Position numbers and translations under genes: made by a program. From Pseudomonas urmiensis (GTDB lineage Bacteria; Pseudomonadota; Gammaproteobacteria; Pseudomonadales; Pseudomonadaceae): a stretch of 64,000 nucleotides of DNA. The notes beneath the pieces were generated by a model. The model made no database searches, had not been told where the DNA came from, and saw nothing but the letters and a program-made list of their open reading frames with translations. Every line of letters starts with the position of its first letter. Position 1 is the stretch's first letter. The DNA lies in assembly GCF_014268815.2 (NCBI RefSeq), contig NZ_JABWRE020000001.1, positions 4,841,001 through 4,905,000 of the forward strand. Direction: 5' to 3'. Positions 34,672 through 43,986 of the stretch are shown here, piece by piece.

Positions 34672-35562
34672 ATGTCCAAACGTCTGGTGCCGTCGATGAC
34701 GGCCCTGCAGTGCTTCGAAGCCGCAGCCCGTCACTTAAGCTTCACCCGCGCCGCAGAAGAACTGCACCTGACCCAGAGCGCGGTCAGCAAGCAAGTCGCG
34801 CAGCTCGAAGAGATGCTGCGCAATCACCTGTTCCTGCGTATTCGTCGGCGCCTGCAACTGACGCCGGCCGGCAGCCTGTACCTGGCCGAGGTGAACAAGA
34901 TCCTCAACCAGGTCGACATGTCCAGCCGCTACATCCTGACCTATGGCGAGCAGACCGAGATATTGAAGGTAGCCACTCAGCCGAGTTTTGGCGTGCGCTG
35001 GTTGATTCCGCACCTCAAGGGTTTCGGTAAACGCCACCCGAACATCCACCTGGATATCCGCAACGAGATGGAGCCGTTCTCACTGCTGCAAGGCTCTGCC
35101 GATGTGGTGTTCTTCTTTGGCCAAGGCACCTGGCCGGGTGCAACGTGCGTGGAGCTGTTCCGTGAAGAGGTGGTGCCGGTGTGCGCGCCAGAGCTGCTAC
35201 AGGGGCGCGAGTTGACCGATGCGGCGCAGGTGGCGGAGTTGGTGCTGATGCAGAGTGCGTCGCGGCCAGAAGCATGGCATGAGTGGTTCCTGGAACAGGG
35301 GCTGCATACCGATAACAGTTACCACGGGCCGCGCTTCGATACGTTCTATATGGCCTTGAGTGCTGCGCAGGCAGGCTGTGGGGTGGCGTTAGTGCCGCGC
35401 TATCTGGTGGAAAAGGAGCTGGGCGATGGCAGCCTGGTGATTGCCTGGAATCATGCGATGCGTAGCCATGGCGCGCATTACCTGGCGTTTGCCGAGCACG
35501 CGGCAGAGGTGCCGAAAGTCAGGGCGCTTGTGGAATGGACCCGAGAGCAATTAACGGGTTGA
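34672..35562 (+). CDS. LysR-family (GcvA-type) regulator beside amaAB
   Basis: 296 residues: N-terminal wHTH (MTALQCFEAAARHLSFTRAAEELHLTQSAVSKQVAQLEEML) and a periplasmic-binding-like C-terminal domain. Divergent to amaB with 136 bp between starts and upstream of hglS on the same strand, so it sits at the centre of the lysine/2-aminoadipate cluster. Likely effector: a pathway intermediate (inference). Confidence 0.9.
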   Translation: MSKRLVPSMTALQCFEAAARHLSFTRAAEELHLTQSAVSKQVAQLEEMLRNHLFLRIRRRLQLTPAGSLYLAEVNKILNQVDMSSRYILTYGEQTEILKVATQPSFGVRWLIPHLKGFGKRHPNIHLDIRNEMEPFSLLQGSADVVFFFGQGTWPGATCVELFREEVVPVCAPELLQGRELTDAAQVAELVLMQSASRPEAWHEWFLEQGLHTDNSYHGPRFDTFYMALSAAQAGCGVALVPRYLVEKELGDGSLVIAWNHAMRSHGAHYLAFAEHAAEVPKVRALVEWTREQLTG

Positions 35563-35586
35563 ACGGATGTGGGCAGCCATATTGCA

Positions 35587-35643
35587 ATCGCGGGGCAAGC
35601 CCTACGCTTTATCACGTGGGAGCGGGCTTGCCCCGCGATAGGC
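35587..35643. repeat. REP pair, left copy shortened
   Basis: ATCGCGGGGCAAGCCC... facing CGTGGGAGCGGGCTTGCCCC; the left unit lacks the CTCCCAC half. Confidence 0.8.
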
Positions 35644-35752
35644 CCTCAAGGTCAATCAAAAAGGGAATGACACCTCTACTTTTTTTCGCTTGTGGCCCAT
35701 GTGCATTCCCCGCTTTCATGTAACGGTCCCATTCACCATCAGGAAGCTTGCG

Positions 35753-37147
35753 ATGCCCGCCCATGATTTCGTCAGCCCAGACAGCATCCGCGCGCAGTTC
35801 TCTGCCGCCATGTCGCTCATGTACAAACAGGAAGTGCCCCTCTACGGCACGCTGCTGGAGCTGGTAAGCGAGATCAACCAGCAGGTCATGCAGCAGCAGC
35901 CGCAGGTCGCCGAGGCCCTGCGCTGGACCGGTGAAATCGAGCGGCTCGACCAGGAACGCCATGGCGCCATCCGCGTCGGCACTGCTGCCGAGCTGGCAAC
36001 CATTGCCCGTCTGTTCGCAGTCATGGGCATGCAACCGGTCGGCTACTACGACCTAAGCTCGGCGGGTGTACCGGTGCACTCCACTGCATTCCGCGCGGTG
36101 CACGAGCAGTCGCTGCATGTCAGCCCGTTCCGGGTGTTCACCTCGCTGCTGCGCCTGGAGCTGATCGACAACCCGCAACTGCGCGCCCTGGCCGAGAGCA
36201 TTTTGGCCAAGCGACAGATCTTCACCCCGCGTGCACTGGAGCTGATCGCCCAGTGCGAACGCGATGGTGGCTTGAGTGCAACTGACGCCGAGGCTTTCGT
36301 CAGCGAAGCGCTGCACACCTTCCGCTGGCACCAGGACGCGACCGTCACCGCCGAGCAGTACCAGCAACTGCACGACCAGCATCGCCTGATCGCCGACGTG
36401 GTGGCGTTCAAAGGCCCGCACATCAACCACCTGACCCCGCGCACCCTGGACATCGATGCGATCCAGGTTGGCATGCCGGCCAAGGGTATTCCGCCCAAGG
36501 CGGTGGTCGAAGGCCCGCCCACCCGCCGTCACCCGATCCTGCTGCGCCAGACCAGCTTCAAGGCGCTGCAAGAGAAGGTTGCGTTCAGCGATCAACAGGG
36601 TAGCGAGGGCAGCCACACCGCACGTTTCGGCGAGATCGAACAGCGCGGTGCAGCATTGACCCCAAAAGGCCGCCAGCTCTACGACAAGCTGCTCGATGCC
36701 ACCCGCGCAGCGCTGGGTGGCGTGCCTGCCGAAGCCAATGCCGAACGCTACCGCGCATTGCTGGCACAGACCTTTGCAGCCTTCCCCGATGACCTGACGC
36801 AGATGCGTGAGCAGGGCTTGGCGTATTTCCGCTATTTCGCCACCGAGAAGGGCTTGGCCGCACGCGATCAGGCCGAGCGACCGAGCGACCTGCAAGGGCT
36901 GATCGATGCCGGGCATGTGCATTTCGAGGCGTTGGTGTACGAAGACTTCCTGCCGGTGAGTGCGGCGGGGATTTTCCAGTCCAACCTGGGCGACGATGCG
37001 CAGGCGGAGTACGGCAGCAATGCCAACCGCGAGGCCTTCGAAGCGGCGCTGGGGTTGCAGGTGCAGGATGAATTGGCGCTGTATGCGCAGAGTGAGCAGC
37101 GCTCGTTGCAAGCGTGTGCGCAGGCGTTGAACCTGGGCTCGTTGTAA
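35753..37147 (+). CDS. hglS: 2-oxoadipate dioxygenase/decarboxylase (D-2-hydroxyglutarate synthase)
   Basis: 464 residues, DUF1338 family. From ATG 35753 the residues known as the Fe(II) ligands of HglS fall exactly where expected: H70, H226 and E294, with substrate-binding R74. The enzyme turns 2-oxoadipate into D-2-hydroxyglutarate, joining lysine breakdown to central metabolism. The start is chosen over an upstream ATG because AGGAAG precedes it and because the numbering fits the known protein. A REP pair separates it from the convergent chemoreceptor. Confidence 0.95.
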   Translation: MPAHDFVSPDSIRAQFSAAMSLMYKQEVPLYGTLLELVSEINQQVMQQQPQVAEALRWTGEIERLDQERHGAIRVGTAAELATIARLFAVMGMQPVGYYDLSSAGVPVHSTAFRAVHEQSLHVSPFRVFTSLLRLELIDNPQLRALAESILAKRQIFTPRALELIAQCERDGGLSATDAEAFVSEALHTFRWHQDATVTAEQYQQLHDQHRLIADVVAFKGPHINHLTPRTLDIDAIQVGMPAKGIPPKAVVEGPPTRRHPILLRQTSFKALQEKVAFSDQQGSEGSHTARFGEIEQRGAALTPKGRQLYDKLLDATRAALGGVPAEANAERYRALLAQTFAAFPDDLTQMREQGLAYFRYFATEKGLAARDQAERPSDLQGLIDAGHVHFEALVYEDFLPVSAAGIFQSNLGDDAQAEYGSNANREAFEAALGLQVQDELALYAQSEQRSLQACAQALNLGSL

Positions 37148-37156
37148 GCCCAAGGA

Positions 37157-37221
37157 CCGCTATCCCGGGGCAAGCCCGCTCCCACGCAAATTGTGGGAGC
37201 GGGCTTGCCCCGCGATAGTGT
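37157..37221. repeat. REP inverted pair
   Basis: Tight pair with only AAATT-type spacing between CTCCCACGC and TGTGGGAG; a stable hairpin between two convergent genes that may serve as terminator. Confidence 0.9.
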
Positions 37222-37229
37222 CAGGTCAA

Positions 37230-39215
37230 TCAACCACCAACCCGAAACCGATCGACTTCCTGGCGCAGCTGCGCCGCCAACCCTTCCAACTCCCGCGCAG
37301 TGGTGGCCAGCTCATTGGCCACGTCACGCTGCTCACTGTTGGCCTGGGCGATGCTCTGCAGATTGCGGCTCAGTACGTTCGCCGTACTGCTCTGCTCCTG
37401 GGTCGCGGTACTGATCGCGGCAAACTGCTCGCCCGCGCTGCGGCTCTGTTCATCGATACGCGCCAGGGCGTCAGCCACCTTGTCATTGCGCTCCAGGCCT
37501 TCCTGCATCAGGCGGTTGCCCTGCTCCAGGGTGCTGATGGCATGCCCGGTCTGCTGCTGAATGCTGCCAATCATCGCGGAAATTTCATCGGTCGCCGAGC
37601 GAGTACGCGCAGCCAGGCCACGCACTTCATCGGCAACTACGGCAAAGCCACGGCCCTGCTCGCCCGCGCGGGCGGCTTCGATGGCGGCGTTGAGCGCGAG
37701 CAGGTTGGTCTGTTCGGCGATGGCGGTGATCACACCAACGATGCCGCCAATTTCCTGCGAGCGCGCTCCCAGGGTGTCCATCACCTCGGCAGTGCCACCC
37801 AAGGCATCGGCAATCTGGCGCAGCGAGGCCGACGCTTCGTCCATCGCCGAGCGCCCCACCCTGGTGTGCTGGACGTTGTCGCGGGCCATGCGCTCGGTAC
37901 CGGCCATGTTGTCGGCGATGTTCATCGAGGTAGCGCTGAACTCTTCCACCGCGCCAGCCATGCTGGTGATCTCGCCCGACTGCTGCTCCATGCCCTCACA
38001 GGCGCCGGAGGACAATCCGGCCAGCGAACGCGCGCGGCCACTGACTTGCTCGGAAGCGCTGCGGATGTGCTCGACCATGGTCGATAGCGCATCACCCATC
38101 TGGTTGAAGCTGCGCGCCAACTGGCCGATCTCGTCATGGCTGCTGACGGCCAGGCGCGCACTCAAGTTACCCGCGCCCAAGGCTTCGGCCTGGCGCACCA
38201 GGTCACCCAACGGGCGCAGCTTGCGCCGCAGCAGGAACAACGTCGCGGCCACTGCCAACAGCATGGCCAGCAGGCTGCCGATGGCCAGGCGCAGGCCGAC
38301 ACTCCAGGTGACGTCGCGGATTTCTGCTTCAGGCATGCTCGCCACCACAGTCCATGGGCCTTCGGCAAACGGCATCGCAACGCTGAACACTTGCTCTTTG
38401 CCACTGGCCCAGAAGCTGCCGCTGCCCGGCTGCGCCGCCAGTGCCTTCACTGCGTGTGCAGCGCTGTCGGGGTCGCGTACATCGGCCGGCTGGACCAACC
38501 ATTTACCCTGCTCGTCGAGCAGCGCCAGCGAGCCGGTGTGGCCAATGCGAAAACGCTTGAGATTGGCCAACTGGGCGTTCTGTGCGTCGGTGTAGTCGAA
38601 GCCGACGAACAGCACGGCGATAACCCGCCCGCCGCCATCGCGCACCGGCACGTAGCGGGTCATGTAGTTGCGTTCGAACAGCAGCGCCCGGCCGACGTAG
38701 GTCTGCCCGGCCATCAGCTTGGCATACGCCGGGTGCTGGCGGTCGAGCTGGGTGCCGATGGCGCGGCTGCCGTCCTGTTTGGTCAGCGAGGTGCTGATGC
38801 GAATGAAGTCGTCGCCGCTGCGCACGAACAGCGTCGCGACCCCAGCGGTCATCTGCTGGAATTCGTCGACTTGCCGGAAGTCGTTGTTCAGCAGGTGCTC
38901 GCCCAGGTACAGGGCCGGGGTAGCCTGGCCTGCGACGTTGACGGTTTCTCCTGCGTGCAGCGCAAGGCCAGACGCGAAGCGGCGCTCGAACAGGCCGCTC
39001 AGGCGCTGGGTGTTGTCCTTGAGCGAACCGTGGAAGGTATCGAGCTGGTCAGCCAGCAGCCGCGCTTCGCTGGCCAGGTGCTCCTGGCGGGTGGCGAGGT
39101 TGGCGCTGTCCAGCGAACGCAGGGCGAACAAGGTACTGCCGGTGATGACCAACGCCAGCACGATGGCGAGGGCGATACCGAGTTGCGAGGCAATCCGGGC
39201 ACGGGGTTCAGACAT
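37230..39215 (-). CDS. Methyl-accepting chemotaxis protein with Cache-type sensor domain
   Basis: 661 residues: membrane helix 11-31; periplasmic region about 32-315 with the Cache_3/Cache_2 pattern ([68 protein letters not shown]); membrane helix about 317-337; HAMP; then a methyl-accepting coil with the hairpin tip [31 protein letters not shown]. Senses an external small molecule and feeds CheA. The ligand cannot be read from the sequence; related Cache receptors bind amino acids, amines or organic acids. AGGAG precedes the ATG. Confidence 0.93.
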   Translation of the reverse strand: MSEPRARIASQLGIALAIVLALVITGSTLFALRSLDSANLATRQEHLASEARLLADQLDTFHGSLKDNTQRLSGLFERRFASGLALHAGETVNVAGQATPALYLGEHLLNNDFRQVDEFQQMTAGVATLFVRSGDDFIRISTSLTKQDGSRAIGTQLDRQHPAYAKLMAGQTYVGRALLFERNYMTRYVPVRDGGGRVIAVLFVGFDYTDAQNAQLANLKRFRIGHTGSLALLDEQGKWLVQPADVRDPDSAAHAVKALAAQPGSGSFWASGKEQVFSVAMPFAEGPWTVVASMPEAEIRDVTWSVGLRLAIGSLLAMLLAVAATLFLLRRKLRPLGDLVRQAEALGAGNLSARLAVSSHDEIGQLARSFNQMGDALSTMVEHIRSASEQVSGRARSLAGLSSGACEGMEQQSGEITSMAGAVEEFSATSMNIADNMAGTERMARDNVQHTRVGRSAMDEASASLRQIADALGGTAEVMDTLGARSQEIGGIVGVITAIAEQTNLLALNAAIEAARAGEQGRGFAVVADEVRGLAARTRSATDEISAMIGSIQQQTGHAISTLEQGNRLMQEGLERNDKVADALARIDEQSRSAGEQFAAISTATQEQSSTANVLSRNLQSIAQANSEQRDVANELATTARELEGLAAQLRQEVDRFRVGG

Positions 39216-39404
39216 GAGGAAGCTCCTGGCAAGAGGCCGGGATCATCCTGATCACGCTGACCGCCCACTTCGATCTACGGGGAAACGCATCCTCTAGCGG
39301 GACGCTGGTGCCACTGAATCGGCGTCGCGGGCGAATACTTGAGTGTCGGACCGGGAGATTCGCAAACGTTTTCGACGCAGTAGGGCTCGCTCCCAGGCGT
39401 TTTG

Positions 39405-40334
39405 TCAGGCGCCCGCCGATAGGATCTGCACATCCGGCAGATCCATAGCCGCTGCCTCTTCCTGCAAAAACCCACTGAGCCGGCGCAAGCGCTCGCCACC
39501 CGGTCGGGTCCGTGGCCACACCAGGTAGTAATCCATGCCGCTGGCCACTGCCGTCGGCCACGGCAGGCTTAGCCGCCCCTGCGCCACATCCTCGGCCACC
39601 ATCAGCAAATCGCCCATGGAGATGCCGTAGCCACGCGCCGCGGCAATCATCCCCAGCTCCAGGGTATCGAACACCTGCCCGCCCTTGAGCGAGACCTTGT
39701 CGCTCAGCCCCATGCGCGCCAGCCAGCTGCGCCAGTCGCGTTTGTCCGGGGTTGGGTGGAGCAGCTCGATACCGGCCAGGCGCCGCTCATCCCACGGCCC
39801 CTCCTTGAGCAGCTCTGGCGCGCCGACAGGGATCAGCAGCTCCGAGAACAGCCGGCGCACTTCCCAGTCCGCAGGGAAGACGCCGTCACTGAGCAGCACC
39901 GCGCAATCGAATGGCTCCTGATTGAAGTCCACATGATCGACATCCATCCAGGCACTGGTCAGTTGCACCTCGTTACCCGGCTGCAGGTGGCGAAAGCGGC
40001 TCAGCCGTGCCAGTAACCAGCGCATGGTCAAGGTCGAGGGGGCTTTCATGCGCAGAATGTCATCTTCGCCGCGCAAGGTGTCGCAGGCTCGCTCCAAGGC
40101 GGCAAAGCCATCGCGCACCCCCGGCAACAGCACCCGCGCAGCCTCGGTCAGTTGCAGGCTACGGCCGCTGCGCACGAACAAGCGACAGGCGAAGTGCTCC
40201 TCAAGGGTCCGGATATGCCGGCTGACTGCACTCTGGGTGATCGACAACTCTTCGCCCGCACGGGTGAATGAGCTGTGCCTGGCTGCGGCCTCAAATGCGC
40301 GTAGCGCATACAACGGAGGAAGCTGACGGGACAT
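39405..40334 (-). CDS. LysR-family (GcvA-type) regulator
   Basis: 309 residues from ATG 40334 (MSRQLPPLYALRAFEAAARHSSFTRAGEELSITQSAVSRHIRTLEE). Longer in-frame starts upstream give unrelated residues. The effector domain follows. It is divergent from the MATE pump at 40492, which makes the pump a candidate target, but it could also act elsewhere. 189 bp separate it from the chemoreceptor start, with no further gene seen. Confidence 0.88.
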   Translation of the reverse strand: MSRQLPPLYALRAFEAAARHSSFTRAGEELSITQSAVSRHIRTLEEHFACRLFVRSGRSLQLTEAARVLLPGVRDGFAALERACDTLRGEDDILRMKAPSTLTMRWLLARLSRFRHLQPGNEVQLTSAWMDVDHVDFNQEPFDCAVLLSDGVFPADWEVRRLFSELLIPVGAPELLKEGPWDERRLAGIELLHPTPDKRDWRSWLARMGLSDKVSLKGGQVFDTLELGMIAAARGYGISMGDLLMVAEDVAQGRLSLPWPTAVASGMDYYLVWPRTRPGGERLRRLSGFLQEEAAAMDLPDVQILSAGA

Positions 40335-40491
40335 TTCGCACCTATGATCTGGGGGCATGCAAGTGGTCTTGGAAATCATACATGCATGAGTAGAACTCAT
40401 GCCAACGATCGCATTTATCCTTTTGTGCAAAGTTGACCAAAGCCTCAGAATCCTCGCCCTGCCCCACCCCTAAGGAAAAAGGACCCTACCC

Positions 40492-41880
40492 ATGCATGTC
40501 GCGCCCACCACTGAACTCAAGGCTTTGCTGCGCCTGGCCGGGCCGCTGATCGCCTCGCAGTTGGCGCACATGCTGATGGTGCTCACCGACACCCTGATGA
40601 TGGCCCGCATCAGCCCGCAGGCCCTCGCCGGTGGCGGCCTGGGTGCGGCGAGCTATTCGTTCGTGTCGATTTTCTGCCTGGGGGTGATCGCCGCAGTCGG
40701 CACCCTGGTGGCGATTCGCAAGGGCGCAGGCGACATTGCCGGCGCCACGCGCCTGGCCCAAGCCGGTATCTGGCTGGCCTGGGGCCTGGCGTTGGGCGCA
40801 GCGCTGGTGCTGTGGAACCTGGGGCCGGTGTTGCTGATGTTTGGCCAGCAGCCGGCCAACGTCGATGCCGCCATGCAGTTTCTCACCCTGCTGCCGCTGG
40901 CCCTGCCCAGCTACCTGACATTCATGGCCCTGCGCGGCTTTACCAGCGCCTTGGGCCGCTCGACCCCGGTGATGGTCATCAGCCTGGTCGGCACGGTGCT
41001 CAACTACCTGTTCAACCATGCCTTGATCGAGGGCATGTTCGGCCTGCCCAAGCTCGGTTTGATGGGCATCGGCATGGTGACCGCCCTGGTTTCGCTGGGC
41101 ATGGCCATCGCCCTGGCCTTGTATATCCGCTGGCACTCGTTCTATGCCGCCTACCCGCTGCGCAAGGGCCTGTCGCGGCCGTCGTTGCCAGCACTGCGCG
41201 AGCTGTGGCGCCTGGGCCTGCCGATTGGTGGCACGTACATGGTCGAGGTCGGCTTGTTCGCTTTCGCCGCGTTGTGCATGGGCGTGCTGGGCAGTACCGA
41301 GCTGGCCGCGCACCAGATTGCCCTGCAGATCGTGTCTACCGCGTTCATGGTGCCGACCGGTTTGTCCTATGCGGTGACCATGCGTGTGGGGCTGTACTTC
41401 GGCGCCGGTAATCTGCTTGCCGCGCGCAGTGCCGGGCGGGTGGGCATCGGCTTTGGCGCACTGCTGATGTTCGGCTTTGCTGCGCTGTTCTGGCTGTTGC
41501 CGCAAGAGCTGGTGGGGCTGTTCATCAACCGTGATGATCCAGCGTTTGCCGGGATCTTCCAGCTGGCGGTGAGCCTGGTGATGGTGGCGGCCTGGTTTGA
41601 ATTGTTCGATGGCGTGCAGACCATCGCCATGGGTTCGATTCGCGGGCTGAAAGACGCCAAGACCACGTTCCTGATTGGCCTGTGCTGTTACTGGCTGGTA
41701 GGTGCGCCGGCGGCCTGGCTGTTTGCCTTCAATCTGAGCGGCGGGGCGGTAGGGATCTGGTGGGGGCTGGCGTTGGGGCTGGCCTGTGCTTCGGTGGCGC
41801 TGACGTTTGGTTTCGAGTGGCGGATGAAGCGGTTGATGCGCAAGGCTGGGATTGGCGGTAAGGCGGCGGTTTCGGCTTGA
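40492..41880 (+). CDS. norM: MATE-family multidrug/Na+ efflux pump (NorM-like)
   Basis: 462 residues with 12 membrane helices and the two MatE repeats (APLIASQLAHMLMVLTDTLMMARIS; PIGGTYMVEVGLFAFAALCMGVLG). NorM-type pumps export cationic drugs using a Na+ or H+ gradient. AAGGAAAAAGGACCCTACCC supplies the ribosome site. Ends against a REP pair. Confidence 0.9.
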   Translation: MHVAPTTELKALLRLAGPLIASQLAHMLMVLTDTLMMARISPQALAGGGLGAASYSFVSIFCLGVIAAVGTLVAIRKGAGDIAGATRLAQAGIWLAWGLALGAALVLWNLGPVLLMFGQQPANVDAAMQFLTLLPLALPSYLTFMALRGFTSALGRSTPVMVISLVGTVLNYLFNHALIEGMFGLPKLGLMGIGMVTALVSLGMAIALALYIRWHSFYAAYPLRKGLSRPSLPALRELWRLGLPIGGTYMVEVGLFAFAALCMGVLGSTELAAHQIALQIVSTAFMVPTGLSYAVTMRVGLYFGAGNLLAARSAGRVGIGFGALLMFGFAALFWLLPQELVGLFINRDDPAFAGIFQLAVSLVMVAAWFELFDGVQTIAMGSIRGLKDAKTTFLIGLCCYWLVGAPAAWLFAFNLSGGAVGIWWGLALGLACASVALTFGFEWRMKRLMRKAGIGGKAAVSA

Positions 41881-41885
41881 TCTTG

Positions 41886-41980
41886 AGGCCCTCATCGCGG
41901 GGCAAGCCCGCTCCCACGTAATGCTCCTACACGTGAGTGCGGGTTTGCGTGGGAGCGGGCTTGCCCCGCGATGAGGCCCG
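41886..41980. repeat. REP inverted pair
   Basis: GGCCCTCATCGCGGGGCAAG...CTCCCACG facing CGTGGGAGCGGGCTTGCCCCG...GAGGCC, between convergent genes; the right arm ends 2 bp before the next stop codon. Confidence 0.9.
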
Positions 41981-41981
41981 A

Positions 41982-43646
41982 TCAGACAGCACAGATACCC
42001 GCTGCTGGCGTGCGTGTCAGATACTCGATCAACTCTCCCACCGGCAACGGCCTGCTGACCAGGAACCCTTGCACCTGATCGCAACCAAAACCGCGCAGTA
42101 ACGCCATCTGCTCCTCACTCTCGACCCCTTCGGCCACGACCTCCAGGTTGAGGTTATGCGCCAGGTTGATCATCGCGTGCACCAACTTGCGGTTCTCCTC
42201 GCGCATTTCCATGCCACCGACAAAGCTGCGATCGACCTTGAGCAGGGTGATCGGCAAGCTGTTGAGGTGGACGAACGAAGAGAACCCAGTGCCGAAGTCA
42301 TCCAGCGAGAAGCGCACGCCAAGCCGGCCCAGCGCATCCATGGTCTGGCGCACCAGCTCATTGCGGCGCATCACCGCCGTTTCGGTCAGCTCGAACTCCA
42401 ACCAGCGCGCATCGACGCCATGCTCGATGATCAGCCGGCTCAGGGTCGCCAGCAGCTGGCTGTCCTGGAACTGGCGGAAGCTCAGGTTGACTGCCATGTG
42501 CAGTGGTTGCAGGCCGTGTTCGCGCAGCGCCTGCATGTCACGCAGGGCACGCGAGATGACCCAGTAACCCAACGGCACGATCAGCCCGCTCTGTTCGGCC
42601 AACGGCACGAACTCGCTGGGTGCCAGCAAACCGCGCTCCGGGTGATTCCAGCGCACCAGCGCCTCAAGGCCAACGATACGGCCATCGGCAAGATTGAGTC
42701 GCGGCTGGTAATGCAGCTCCAGCTCATCGCGGCGCAAGGCGCGGCGCAGCTCGCCCTCAAGGTCGGCAAGGCTGCGGGCGTTGCGGTTGATCCGCTCGTT
42801 GAACACATGGAAGGTGCAGCCTTGGCTGCTCTTGGCCTGGCGCATGGCGATGTGCGCGTGCCACATCAGCGGGTCGGCGCCCCCTTGGGCGCGGGCGTGG
42901 GCCAGGCCCAGGCTACAGCCAACCAGCAGGCTTTCTCCATCGATCCAATACGGCTCGGCGAGGGCTTCGACGATGCGTTCGGCGACCCACTCGGCGCGAT
43001 TGGCATCGCGGCGGGTGTCGATCAACAGGGCAAACTCGTCGCTACCCAGGCGGGCCAGCTGGTCGCCGGCATCCAGCTGATGCTTGAGGCGGGTAACCAC
43101 TTGCAGGATCAGCCGATCGCCGCCCTGGTGGCCCAAGGCGTCGTTGACGTGGCGGAAGTTGTCCAGATCGAGATGACCGAGGGCCACGCCGCGGCCGTCG
43201 TTCTCGGCCAGGCGGGTAGTCAACAGGGCCTGAAAGCCCTGGCGGTTGGCGATACCGGTCAGTGGGTCTTGCTCGGCCAGGCGCTGCAAGGTGGCCACCA
43301 ATACGCCCCGTTCACGCACATGGCGCAGCGAGCGGCGTAGGGTGTCGCAGGTCAACTGGGCCTGCACCAACCAGTCGCTGACCCCGGCGGGGGGCGCCTC
43401 GGGCTCATGCTCCAGCAACAGGATGGTCGGTAGGTCGCAGCGGCCAGGGCTGGGCAGCAAGGCCGGGGTGGCCAGCACCACAGCCTGGCGGTCGTGGGCA
43501 AACAGGCTGTCGACGGCCTCCCAGTTCGGTGCGGTCAACAGTACCGCGCTGCCCGCCAGTGGCTTCAAGCAGTCGCGCAAACAGGCGGCCCATTCCGGCT
43601 CATCGGCCAACAGCAGCAAACGCAAGGGTTCGACAGGCGTGGACAA
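41982..43646 (-). CDS. GGDEF/EAL protein, probable c-di-GMP phosphodiesterase
   Basis: 554 residues. The first 110 resemble a receiver fold without clear phospho-acceptor. A GGDEF domain follows with RLGSDEF in place of RLGGDEF, so diguanylate cyclase activity is doubtful. The EAL domain keeps E of EALVRWNHP, the ELTETAVM, LDDFGTGFSS, KVDRSFV and EGVESEEQ motifs, so cleavage of c-di-GMP is likely. It lies next to rep and xpt as in other P. putida strains. No membrane segment. Confidence 0.9.
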   Translation of the reverse strand: MSTPVEPLRLLLLADEPEWAACLRDCLKPLAGSAVLLTAPNWEAVDSLFAHDRQAVVLATPALLPSPGRCDLPTILLLEHEPEAPPAGVSDWLVQAQLTCDTLRRSLRHVRERGVLVATLQRLAEQDPLTGIANRQGFQALLTTRLAENDGRGVALGHLDLDNFRHVNDALGHQGGDRLILQVVTRLKHQLDAGDQLARLGSDEFALLIDTRRDANRAEWVAERIVEALAEPYWIDGESLLVGCSLGLAHARAQGGADPLMWHAHIAMRQAKSSQGCTFHVFNERINRNARSLADLEGELRRALRRDELELHYQPRLNLADGRIVGLEALVRWNHPERGLLAPSEFVPLAEQSGLIVPLGYWVISRALRDMQALREHGLQPLHMAVNLSFRQFQDSQLLATLSRLIIEHGVDARWLEFELTETAVMRRNELVRQTMDALGRLGVRFSLDDFGTGFSSFVHLNSLPITLLKVDRSFVGGMEMREENRKLVHAMINLAHNLNLEVVAEGVESEEQMALLRGFGCDQVQGFLVSRPLPVGELIEYLTRTPAAGICAV

Positions 43647-43706
43647 GCTGGCTCCTTAGGGCTTGGTCGGTAGTACGGTGAACGCGAAGTATCCTACCTC
43701 ATGATT

Positions 43707-43719
43707 GAAAATGATTTTC
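43707..43719. promoter_or_regulatory. Fur-box-like palindrome
   Basis: GAAAATGATTTTC is close to half of a Fur consensus array and lies upstream of the EAL gene (60 bp before its ATG). A single site of this kind can arise by chance. Confidence 0.25.
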
Positions 43720-43813
43720 ACTTTAATACATACCCTTCCATGGCCTGCGGTCCGACGTATTTTGTCGTGCATCCTGCGCGAAAGTTGGCTGAGCGGCAAA
43801 TCCGATTTGCGTG

Positions 43814-43892
43814 CTCCTCATCGCGGGACAAGCCCGCACCCAGCGGTATCTCACTGGCGGTGTAAGGGAGGACTTGCCCCGCGATGAGGCCA
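43814..43892. repeat. Degenerate REP pair
   Basis: CTCATCGCGGGACAAGCCCG and GACTTGCCCCGCGATGAGGC face each other; several bases of the usual core are changed. The remaining gap (43647-43813, 43893-43986) holds no gene I can see. Confidence 0.75.
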
Positions 43893-43986
43893 CAAAAGTC
43901 TGACTCTGGCGTCAGACGGTCGCGCCATAAGCACCACTTGCCTGTTAGAATGCGCGGCTATTTTCTGGCGACCCCCGGTTTCTAGC

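Noticed and set aside
40486..42084. 532-aa minus-strand frame opposite the MATE pump
   Set aside because: Low-complexity H/Q/G antisense product that runs through REP sequence.
43705..43887. 60-aa gene behind a Fur-like site
   Set aside because: It reads through degenerate REP sequence, shows no family, and has no ribosome site.
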